Translations under genes and position numbers: made by a program
Origin: Paludibacteraceae bacterium
Lineage (GTDB): Bacteria > Bacteroidota > Bacteroidia > Bacteroidales > Paludibacteraceae
Length of the DNA: 56,912 nucleotides
Direction of reading: 5' to 3'
NCBI GenBank assembly: GCA_017448985.1
Contig: JAFSKL010000005.1
Span: 1-56,912 of the forward strand
Shown: piece by piece, positions 51,301-56,912 of the stretch
Layout: each line of letters opens with the position of its first letter
Position numbering within the stretch: position 1 is the stretch's first letter
Notes under the pieces: model-generated
Database searches by the model: none
The model's input: only the letters and a program-made list of their open reading frames with translations
What the model was told of the DNA's origin: nothing

Positions 51301-53425
51301 CGGAAGCCGACTCTATGTTCGTCATGTCGAAATAGGAGAGATCGACAGTAGTCAGGTCGTAGCAATTCTCGAACATGCTATCCGCAAATTTGAGTTCAGA
51401 TGGATGCCATTTGGACAGATCCAATACGCCGAGATTGTAGCAGTTCCGGAACATAGCGTCCATAAATGTCACGTTGTCCACTTCGAAATTCTCCACCGGG
51501 AAGACGACGAGTGAATGACAGTCGCGGAACATATTACCCATGGAGGTCACGCCTTCGGTATTGAACTTATCGCTCAGGCGCAGAGTCTGCAAAGAACTAC
51601 AGCCGAAGAACATACACGACGTGGAGTTCAACTGGCTCGAAGTGGTCAGGTGGCTCAGGTCCAAGTCGAATAGCCACTGGCAGCCGTAGAACATATAACT
51701 CATATCCTTCACGGCATGCATGTCGGTCGGGTCCCAGTCGAGGTAGGACAGTTTTGTACACGAGAAGAAGAGGTAACTCATGTCCGTGACCTTGCTGGTG
51801 TTGATGTTGTTGAGGCCGATGATGCTGTCCAGTTCGCTGAAATTGTCGAACCAGCGGTTCATACTGGTCACTTTGGCCTCGCTACAACTCTCATCGACGA
51901 TGACCTTGGTAGCAACGCCGGAAATGGAAGTCTCATTCCACCACTCGACCACACCGCCGTTTTGGAGTCTTTTGCTGTCGTAATAGAGGGTGAGTGTGGT
52001 CTCGTCAAGAACGCCATACAGTTCCGGCAGCGTGGAGAAATAACCCGGATTGCCTTCTCCCTCATCCACATGGGCATATTCGGAGTTTATATGTGCCTCG
52101 CTATAGGTAGTGCCGGCACAACCGACTAACTTTTTGCAACCGTAGAACATAAGTGAAGAATTGCTCCCGGAAATAACACTTAAATCTTGCGTGCAATAGA
52201 TAGTGGTCAGGGACTCGCAACCCTGAAACATATACATTGTTTTGGTTACAGGCGACAAATCCATACCGGTCAGATCGACCTTTGGGAGAGCTTTCATATT
52301 ATTGAAAAGGCCATCCAATGAAGTCATCGTCTTGGTGTTGATGTGCTGCAAGCCCTCAATTTCGGTAACGTTGTAATAAGAATTTTCTATGCCACTAAAG
52401 GGACCATTAAATGTAGACCCTGCTTCCGTCATATCCGAAGACGCAAAAGACGGGGTAACGACAAGCTTGGCGGTTTTCCCTGAAAATGCCGAGAACGCGT
52501 AACTTTGGTCCGTATTGATAGGAAGCATCACTATATTCTCGCGGTACTGGTCATAGTCTTTGTCGTGATAATAGGTCACGGTATGGTCTCCGTCATAGAG
52601 GGCATAGCTCATCGCCGGCTTGGGCGTGAATTTACCGATCGTCCCTTTCAACTTCGGACAATCCGTGAACATGTCGGTTTTATTCGTGATCCAAGGATAC
52701 GTGGTCCAGTCCTCGTCGCAATAAATAGTCTCTAATTCGCTGCAGTTCCGGAACATAGCGGCTGCATTGAGCAGCGCAGACGGCTTGGCGTTGCACATGT
52801 TGATATGTTTCAATTTCGTACACATATAGAACATGCTATACATGGTGAGCACTTTCGAAAAGTTAAAACGTGACAAATCCAAGTCCACCAGCGCATTACA
52901 GTTTAGGAACATAGCACTCATATTCACCACATTCTTGGTGTCGAACGAACGCAGGTTAAGATATTTTAGCATATTGCAGCCGAGGAACATACTCTTCATG
53001 TCGGTCACTTTATCCGTCTGGAAAGTGGATAGATCCAGAGAATAAAGGTTGCTCATACCATCAAACATGTGCGACATATCCGTCATCTCGCTGGTGTTGA
53101 TGTTATTAATATTGATAATAGAGGTTGCATTGAGGAAGCAACACCAGTTATTATCGTTGTAGAAGATCCCGCATCCAACCGTCGGCGTGTAGTCCTTGAA
53201 CGACTCGTCTATCACAATCACAGTGACTTGCTTGTAATAATCATACCAACGGTTCTCATTGCTGAGCAGCTCGACTATTCCTTCGCGGCTTTCTCTCTGG
53301 TCATCGTAATAGTACGTCAGTTTTTTACCGGCCGCATCAAAGACGGTGTACGCTTCTTTGGCGCCTTGTGCCATCATACTCGTTGCCATCAGGCACCCGA
53401 GGACAAAAGTAAAAATCTTTTTCAT
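48362..53425 (-). CDS. Giant BspA-like leucine-rich-repeat surface protein with T9SS-like tail
   Basis: A 1687-residue exported protein (signal peptide MKKIFTFVLGCLMATSMMAQ). Six modules, starting near residues 26, 272, 468, 783, 1072 and 1305, each open with a strand such as LTLYYD and hold DUF285/BspA-type repeats (TDMSHMFDGMSNLYSLDLS, VTDMSGMFSGC; core MSxMFxGCxxLxxLDLSxFdT). Two InlB-B-repeat-like domains (about 1490-1650; TVTLKAENGKIEV, LTVKVTPEEGG) follow. The end reads VLREGQLYILRNGRLYDATG then KLVH, a tail seen on many exported Bacteroidales proteins and like T9SS sorting signals. Related proteins bind host matrix or other bacteria; here function is inferred. Its 3' end holds both a 7-bp array and an 8-bp array. 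Confidence 0.9.
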   Translation of the reverse strand: MKKIFTFVLGCLMATSMMAQGAKEAYTVFDAAGKKLTYYYDDQRESREGIVELLSNENRWYDYYKQVTVIVIDESFKDYTPTVGCGIFYNDNNWCCFLNATSIININNINTSEMTDMSHMFDGMSNLYSLDLSTFQTDKVTDMKSMFLGCNMLKYLNLRSFDTKNVVNMSAMFLNCNALVDLDLSRFNFSKVLTMYSMFYMCTKLKHINMCNAKPSALLNAAAMFRNCSELETIYCDEDWTTYPWITNKTDMFTDCPKLKGTIGKFTPKPAMSYALYDGDHTVTYYHDKDYDQYRENIVMLPINTDQSYAFSAFSGKTAKLVVTPSFASSDMTEAGSTFNGPFSGIENSYYNVTEIEGLQHINTKTMTSLDGLFNNMKALPKVDLTGMDLSPVTKTMYMFQGCESLTTIYCTQDLSVISGSNSSLMFYGCKKLVGCAGTTYSEAHINSEYAHVDEGEGNPGYFSTLPELYGVLDETTLTLYYDSKRLQNGGVVEWWNETSISGVATKVIVDESCSEAKVTSMNRWFDNFSELDSIIGLNNINTSKVTDMSYLFFSCTKLSYLDWDPTDMHAVKDMSYMFYGCQWLFDLDLSHLTTSSQLNSTSCMFFGCSSLQTLRLSDKFNTEGVTSMGNMFRDCHSLVVFPVENFEVDNVTFMDAMFRNCYNLGVLDLSKWHPSELKFADSMFENCYDLTTVDLSYFDMTNIESASDMFRGSSSLKYIICKYDWSGIAGLSTSDNMFLDCASLVGGAGTPYNEGHVNYSWARLDKGEGNEGYFCEDIPLLYGVASDEGKTLTLYYDGKMVENDGIYYWYSYSDFSISENITKVVLDPSVKDARPTSTRSWFYTWSKLEEIEHLDYLNTSAVTDMSFMFSHCYNLKAIDVSNFKTTNVTKMEDMFEDCSVEALALSSFDTHNVTDMSGMFSGCSELTDLSLYNFNTGNVTDMGFLFDGCKRLKNLDVSQFDTHSATEMRKMFWDCESLTTLDVRNFDMSHVMDMSGMFGACSALVYIVCDQDWSELEAESDDMFAGCTSLCGEGGTKLPAGMFIDAEYTNKTFARPDGGIDHPGYFCTHIPELYAFASDGDKTLTLYYDTNRELNSGITLWYSDEYRNSVTKIVLDTSMVFYHPIDMSFFFYGFKELTEIEHIDYLYTGDAVNMMMMFYGCEKLTSLDLSHFDTHNVNAFAAMFNGCKALQSVDLKAFDFSLASDLSEMFSGCTALETVDLRTWHGSELSLMFARMFDGCSALKNIFWYADWTSIDPSLCEDMFKGCTSLVGDQGTAFSDSHADNSWARLDEGAGSEGYFRLFDAKEVYTAYDATTTTLSFRNDNLRYFLPSVIYEDLDVRGYKHDYNDDVTKVVFDESFAEVRPTDLTNWFYDHSKLETIEGIEFLNTSEATKMRYMFSSCGKLESLDLRHFDMSQVTDVSGMFAYCDGLKTILCDDNWSKRANIEKSGDMFKICNALVGGKGTAFDNANPKDITYARPDGGEKAPGYFTGQFKCTVTLKAENGKIEVAETEIDLDAVPEGTTLHLTAEPDFGYGFVNWSDGVTKPERELVVTSDTTVTANFVVQFFTLTVKVTPEEGGVCLVDGLSKSNTGPYMAEFTLEAIPNEGYELDAWYDSEEKLEETSTKINCVLYGDMTMTCAFKKTYPTGIEEGTMDKVQSTKVLREGQLYILRNGRLYDATGKLVH
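48437..48471. repeat. 7-bp repeat inside the BspA-like gene tail (CTTTGTA class)
   Basis: CTTTGTA, CTTTGTA, CCTTGTC, CATTGTA, CCTTCCT: 35 bases in frame, encoding MDKVQSTKV in the linker just before the LREGQLYILRNG tail. Confidence 0.72.
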
Positions 53426-53446
53426 TGTATTGTGTGTGTTCGTTTT

Positions 53447-53486
53447 TCAGTTGATAGTTGACTAGTTGACTAGTGAACTAGTTTTC
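53447..53486. repeat. 8-bp CTAG repeat at the TonB receptor 3' end
   Basis: TCAGTTGA, TAGTTGAC, TAGTTGAC, TAGTGAAC, TAGTTTTC: five 8-bp units; CTAG at 53462, 53470, 53478. The CTAG at 53478 supplies the TAG stop codon of the TonB receptor gene. Confidence 0.87.
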
Positions 53487-55604
53487 CGGCTTTTCGAGAT
53501 CGTACCTAAATCCGAGATAGATTTTCCAGCCGGTGGTAGGGCCACAGACCATCGACGCATCGAAGTCAGGTCCGAACGGTTGGAAGCTACCGATGATCGG
53601 CGTGTCCTGCCGGAAATTGGTCATGTTCTCCGCGCCGAGGTAGAGACTGCAGGTGCGGAAGTACTTGGTCACTTGCGCCATCAGTTGCGGGTACCATGTG
53701 AGCGGTTTGGCCGTACCGTACCCGCCGTTGAGGTCACCCGTGAACACGAACCCGTCGGGCATACGGCTGATGCCGTTGAACTGCGCCGTCACATCGAACT
53801 GCCATTTCTTCAGCGGCGTTTGGTAACTGGTGGTGATCACGCCCTTGAAGCGGTTGGTGAGCGCTTTGGGTCGCACCTCGTACCGTTCGGTAGCGGCGTT
53901 ATAGGTCGTCTGCTCCACATCCGTCCAACGGAAAGCTGCGGTCCATGTCCAACCGCGCAGCACCTCCATCGACGCCTCCACTTGCGCACAATGGGCAAAC
54001 GAACGGGCCCCTGCTATGTCCGTCTGGTTATAGACATACACGGCGTGCGGGTCATGGTCCATATCCACGATGAGCGAGTTGATGAAATGCGTGTAGTAGT
54101 ACTCGGCACTCAGTTGCAGTTCCTTGCTGCCGAGCGGTATATAGAAGGTGGTCGAGAGACCCGTGTTCAGTGCCCGTTCCTGCTTGATGTCGTCCGTCCA
54201 ATGCAGTTCGCGCGACGAGGGCAGGATGAACGCGTTGTCCGCCAGCAGGTTCGGACTGCGGTAACCGAGCCCCACACTCCCACGCAGCGTCCACCATTCG
54301 AACGGTGTGTAACGAATGTTCATACGCGGTGTGACGAAGAAACCGTGACGTGTCGAGTAGTCAGCCCGCACACCCGCCACCAACGACAACAGCTCGTCGT
54401 ACTTGAGGTTATACTCCGCGAAGATACCGGGCACCGCTTCCCAACGGTCGAAATTGAAAACTGTTGGCCCTAAACTACTGAATACGGACTGATGAAAAGT
54501 GAGCCCTTCCTCGTATCGGTCGTAGTTGACCGACACTCCTGCGGTGAGACGATGGTCATTGTCCACCTCGCCGCCGCCTTCGAAGTTGCCTTGCCACATC
54601 GCATTGACATACGCGTTCAGTTGGTTGGCCTGCCATTGGCGCATACCATACAGATTATCGAGGTTATGGTAACTGATGGCAGCTATCACCGCCACCGACG
54701 AACCGCTCTCGGGGTCATAGACATAACCATTCTTGAAGAATCCCTCCACACGCCAGGTGTTGAGGTTAATGAGGTAAGGATGATTACCAAATACGGAATG
54801 CTGCTCACCCATAATCTGCCCACCGCGACGACGGTCGTACAGTCCGCGCAAGAAAGCCTGGAACGTATAATCGCCGTGCCTGTACACCCAGCGGTTGGCC
54901 ACATTTGCGTTCTGCACTTTGGGCATATCTGCAAATGAATCGTGGTTCCCGTCCATCGCCATGAAACTGCCCCCGTAATGCGCCAAGATGCCGGTGTAGA
55001 GCCTTCCACCTTTCCCTTTCCCTTGAGGGGAGAGCCGGAGAGGGGTTTTCCCTATCTCCCATCCTCCCATGATATTCGCCTCCGCCATCAGTTCGGAGTT
55101 GACCATCAGGTTAAGCGAGAGCGGGTTCTGCAACTGGGGTTTGAGCAGCTCCACATTGATCTGTCCCGTGGTGGCTTCGTATCCGTTCACGACCGACGCC
55201 GTACCTTTGCTCACCTGGATCGAACTCATCCACGGTCCGGGTATGTACTCCAGTCCGAAGTTCTGCGCCAGGCCGCGCACCGCCGGTGTGTTCTCCTGAA
55301 TCAGTTGCACATAAGTACCGCTCAGTCCGAGCAAGCGTATCTGCTTGGCACCCGTGGCAGCGTCCGAATAGGCCACATCCACCGAAGCGTTGGTCTCGAA
55401 CGCCTCGCTCAGGTTGCAGCATGCGGCACGGCAGAGCTCTTCGCTGTTGATCTTCTCGGTATCGAACGCCTCCGTCCGGCTCTTCACTTTGCCTTTCTTG
55501 CGCTGCACCACCGTTACTTCCTCTATCCGGAAGTCGGTCGTGTCTTGCGCGTACGCGGGCGCGAGCACAAGCAACAGGGTTATATAGAGTGCAAGGCGTT
55601 TCAT
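53478..55604 (-). CDS. TonB-dependent outer-membrane receptor
   Basis: A 708-residue receptor (signal peptide MKRLALYITLLLVLAPAYA) without the usual N-terminal carboxypeptidase-like domain. The plug domain is clear (RIEEVTVVQRKKGKVKSRTE, AATGAKQIRLLGLSGTYVQL, GPWMSSIQVSKGTASVVNGY), followed by a beta-barrel ending LGFRYDLEKPEN. The ligand is unknown; no SusD partner is adjacent, so metal, haem or siderophore uptake is more likely than glycan uptake (inference). A palindromic element lies in frame near residue 193 (PLRLSPQGKGK) in the early barrel. Its ATG overlaps the regulator stop by one base, so the regulator and receptor are co-transcribed. Confidence 0.92.
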   Translation of the reverse strand: MKRLALYITLLLVLAPAYAQDTTDFRIEEVTVVQRKKGKVKSRTEAFDTEKINSEELCRAACCNLSEAFETNASVDVAYSDAATGAKQIRLLGLSGTYVQLIQENTPAVRGLAQNFGLEYIPGPWMSSIQVSKGTASVVNGYEATTGQINVELLKPQLQNPLSLNLMVNSELMAEANIMGGWEIGKTPLRLSPQGKGKGGRLYTGILAHYGGSFMAMDGNHDSFADMPKVQNANVANRWVYRHGDYTFQAFLRGLYDRRRGGQIMGEQHSVFGNHPYLINLNTWRVEGFFKNGYVYDPESGSSVAVIAAISYHNLDNLYGMRQWQANQLNAYVNAMWQGNFEGGGEVDNDHRLTAGVSVNYDRYEEGLTFHQSVFSSLGPTVFNFDRWEAVPGIFAEYNLKYDELLSLVAGVRADYSTRHGFFVTPRMNIRYTPFEWWTLRGSVGLGYRSPNLLADNAFILPSSRELHWTDDIKQERALNTGLSTTFYIPLGSKELQLSAEYYYTHFINSLIVDMDHDPHAVYVYNQTDIAGARSFAHCAQVEASMEVLRGWTWTAAFRWTDVEQTTYNAATERYEVRPKALTNRFKGVITTSYQTPLKKWQFDVTAQFNGISRMPDGFVFTGDLNGGYGTAKPLTWYPQLMAQVTKYFRTCSLYLGAENMTNFRQDTPIIGSFQPFGPDFDASMVCGPTTGWKIYLGFRYDLEKPEN
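55009..55047 (+). repeat. Palindromic GAGGGGAG-type element inside the TonB receptor gene
   Basis: TTTCCCTTGAGGGGAGAG, then CCGGAGAGGGGTTTTCCC. The receptor, encoded on the other strand, reads it in frame as KTPLRLSPQGKGK, in a region between barrel strands. Confidence 0.8.
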
Positions 55605-56545
55605 TATTCGAGGGTATTGAGGTCAACGAGTTTGTTCACGATGGCATAGATGGTGAGTCCGGCCGTGGAGTGGATATTCAGCTTACGGGTTATGTTCTTG
55701 CGGTGGGAGATGACCGTATGCTGGGATATGCACAGCACATCCGCTATCTCTTTGTTGCTCAGTCCGCGCACCACCTGTATCAGCACATCCTTTTCCCGCT
55801 CCGACAACTCTTCCGACTGCGGGCTTACACCTTTCACCTTTAACCTTTCACCTTTAATCATCTGTCTCTTCAGCGCCGGTCGCAATATCTCATCCTCTAT
55901 GGCACAATGGTCCGCAAAATCCTGCTCCGTATGCCATAGGTCGGACATGACGCTTATCAGCAGATAGTTGATAGCCAAAGGCTTTCCACTTTCCATTTTC
56001 CATTTTCCATTTTCCATTTCCGACTGCGTCGGATAGTACTTAATAATCAGGTTCTTGATCTCCGTCAGCTTGTCGGTGATCCGCTGGTCGTCGTGCTGGT
56101 GCTCGTCGAACAGACCGGCATTCTCGTGATCGATATGCGTGCGTATCTCCTCCACAAACTCATCGTAGCAACGCAGGATGAGCCCGGGTATCTTCGTCGT
56201 CGGATCCGCAGGAATAATAGCCTCTATCAATGCCCTGCGCAGACGCGGTAACCGGAAATCCAGAAAGTAGGTGTGCGAGTTCTGCAAGTACCGCTGCAAG
56301 GTCGGTATATCGATGTCTGAGGGCTGATTTCTAAATCCTGACTCCTGACTCCTGATTCCTGAATCCTTAAAAACTTTAAAATTCACCACCGCCAAGAAAG
56401 TAGGCGTATGCACCCCATGTGTGGCACAGACTTGTTCTATCGTCTGGTCCCCCACGCCCATCTCGAGTCCGAAACGGCTGATGATCTGTATCGCATCCTC
56501 TTCGTGCGACATCAAATCGCATATTTTATCCGATGACTTGTACAT
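55604..56545 (-). CDS. RIC/hemerythrin-like sensor fused to a LuxR-type HTH regulator
   Basis: A 313-residue protein. The N-terminus (KICDLMSHEEDAIQIISRFG, IEQVCATHGVHTPTFLAVVN) resembles the ScdA/RIC N-terminal domain. Next is a hemerythrin-like helical region with candidate iron ligands (LQNSHTYFLDFRLPRLRR, HIDHENAGLFDEH, DLWHTEQDFADHCAIEDEIL). The C-terminus is a LuxR HTH (LSEREKDVLIQVVRGLSNKE, CISQHTVISHRKNI). It likely senses O2, NO or iron and regulates transcription, perhaps of the receptor gene it overlaps (inference). Three different 7-bp arrays lie in frame in linkers. The ATG at 56545 is preferred; one at 56560 lies in a repeat. Confidence 0.83.
   Translation of the reverse strand: MYKSSDKICDLMSHEEDAIQIISRFGLEMGVGDQTIEQVCATHGVHTPTFLAVVNFKVFKDSGIRSQESGFRNQPSDIDIPTLQRYLQNSHTYFLDFRLPRLRRALIEAIIPADPTTKIPGLILRCYDEFVEEIRTHIDHENAGLFDEHQHDDQRITDKLTEIKNLIIKYYPTQSEMENGKWKMESGKPLAINYLLISVMSDLWHTEQDFADHCAIEDEILRPALKRQMIKGERLKVKGVSPQSEELSEREKDVLIQVVRGLSNKEIADVLCISQHTVISHRKNITRKLNIHSTAGLTIYAIVNKLVDLNTLE
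55829..55856. repeat. 7-bp repeat inside the LuxR-type gene, copy 1 (ACCTTTC class)
   Basis: ACCTTTC, ACCTTTA, ACCTTTC, ACCTTTA, with a degenerate fifth unit to the left. Encodes IKGERLKVKG in the linker between the hemerythrin-like domain and the HTH. Confidence 0.82.
55984..56018. repeat. Five-unit 7-bp repeat inside the LuxR-type gene, copy 2 (TTCCATT class)
   Basis: TTCCACT, then TTCCATT four times: 35 bases. Encodes MENGKWKMESGK inside the hemerythrin-like domain. Confidence 0.87.
56334..56368. repeat. Five-unit 7-bp repeat inside the LuxR-type gene, copy 3 (ACTCCTG class)
   Basis: AATCCTG, ACTCCTG, ACTCCTG, ATTCCTG, AATCCTT: 35 bases. Encodes KDSGIRSQESGF in the linker between the RIC-like N-terminus and the hemerythrin-like domain. 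Confidence 0.87.
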
Positions 56546-56550
56546 AAAAC

Positions 56551-56577
56551 CATTTACCATTTAGTCATTTACCATGT
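56551..56577. repeat. 7-bp repeat in the LuxR-type gene leader (ATTTACC class)
   Basis: CATTTAC, CATTTAG, TCATTTACC: about three to four units with one extra base, between the promoter and the start codon. Confidence 0.65.
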
Positions 56578-56598
56578 ACCCTTGGACTAAATCGGGCG

Positions 56599-56630
56599 CA
56601 AAGGTACAAAAAATATTTGAATTATGCAAA
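56599..56630 (-). promoter_or_regulatory. Promoter of the LuxR-type regulator / TonB receptor genes
   Basis: On the minus strand TTTG, 20-bp spacer, TACCTTTG. Exact consensus. Start of transcription near 56592; the leader of about 47 nt contains the 7-bp repeat. Confidence 0.73.
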
Positions 56631-56713
56631 TATTTCCGATTTTTTCGGCAAATTTAACCATAAATGGGGATAACAACAAAAAAATGACATACGCAAGAAA
56701 ATGTAAAAAAAAC

Positions 56714-56743
56714 ACGAAAAAGAGACCTCAAATTTCGGGTCCC
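56714..56743 (-). terminator. Rho-independent terminator of the partial gene at the right edge
   Basis: On the minus strand GGGACC and GGTCTC pair around an AT-rich loop and are followed by five T residues. It lies about 20 bp past the stop codon of the partial gene. Confidence 0.6.
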
Positions 56744-56763
56744 TTTCCGCTCCAGCGGCGCGA

Positions 56764-56912
56764 TTAGTGGCTCGCGTCGTAGGCTTCGCCTTCCAGCTTC
56801 CAGAGGTAGGCGTTCATGGTGCGCTTGCCACCCGGCGTGTCCTTCTGCGCGAGGAACGCAGCCTGGTCCGCGGAGATCTTGTTCAGATCGTGAGCACGGT
56901 CCCAAACGGCCT
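56764..56912 (-). CDS. C-terminal end of an unidentified protein (partial)
   Basis: The last 48 codons of an open frame entering from the right edge: AVWDRAHDLNKISADQAAFL, AQKDTPGGKRTMNAYLWKLE, then GEAYDASH and TAA. The composition looks like a soluble globular enzyme, and the codon use matches the neighbours. A terminator follows. I do not recognise the family; this frame is preferred to an overlapping one that lacks protein-like composition and runs into the terminator region. Confidence 0.65.
   Translation of the reverse strand, partial: AVWDRAHDLNKISADQAAFLAQKDTPGGKRTMNAYLWKLEGEAYDASH

Noticed and set aside
56654..56905. 83-residue minus-strand open frame at the right edge
   Set aside because: It runs through a terminator hairpin and an AT-rich promoter-like region; the frame ending at 56764 has protein-like composition instead.

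Overview
This window comes from a Bacteroidales-type member of the Bacteroidota with moderate GC. The evidence is the rpsL-rpsG-fusA-rpsJ gene order without tuf, promoters of the TTTG / 20-bp spacer / TAnnTTTG type, a long-tailed S16, a TonB receptor, a giant BspA-like leucine-rich-repeat protein with a T9SS-like C-terminal tail, and a radical SAM/lipoprotein pair known from this phylum. The Paludibacteraceae/Prevotella-like gut lineages are the best guess, by inference only.

Layout. (1) 1-14618, minus strand: the str-S10-spc operons read right to left from rpsL through fusA, the S10 and spc ribosomal proteins, and secY to a truncated map. (2) 15026-23481, plus strand: a small exported Spy-like protein, then a tightly packed run of eight genes: an exported PLP-dependent (histidine-type) decarboxylase, an exported protein of unknown function, a membrane PP2C phosphatase fused to an anti-sigma-type kinase domain, a STAS protein, a (p)ppGpp-synthetase-type protein, a small-molecule-kinase-like protein, a (p)ppGpp-hydrolase-type HD protein and a tyrosine phosphatase. 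It looks like one stress-signalling operon. (3) 23499-31218, minus strand: cysS, nagB, a thioredoxin-like lipoprotein, glgB, a YhcH-type protein, a radical SAM/SPASM enzyme and its small lipoprotein partner with five YG(P/I/V)P repeats, and a membrane-anchored unknown. (4) 31259-35696, minus: parE, an aldo/keto reductase and a CCA/poly(A) nucleotidyltransferase, all overlapping. (5) 35876-42409, plus: rpsP, then a six-gene polysaccharide cluster (four glycosyltransferase types around a Wzy-like polymerase). (6) 42388-56560, minus: a Ca/Na antiporter, ychF, a DUF4832-type secreted protein, galM, galK, the 1687-residue BspA-like protein, a TonB receptor and a hemerythrin/RIC-LuxR regulator. (7) The end holds the 3' end of an unidentified gene.

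The most unusual feature is structural. More than twenty short tandem arrays are scattered through the window, mostly built of about five units of 7 bp (35 nt) or 8 bp (40 nt), with one 10-bp and one 11-bp version. They sit between genes, supply the stop codons of many genes, and lie in frame inside housekeeping genes (parE, the CCA enzyme, galK, the LuxR regulator, the PP2C protein). A second dispersed element of about 32 bp, centred on CTCCCTTGAGGGGAG, occurs about eight times, including in frame inside glgB, galM (twice) and the TonB receptor. The best candidates for an undescribed protein system are the radical SAM/lipoprotein pair and the alarmone/partner-switch operon led by an exported decarboxylase.
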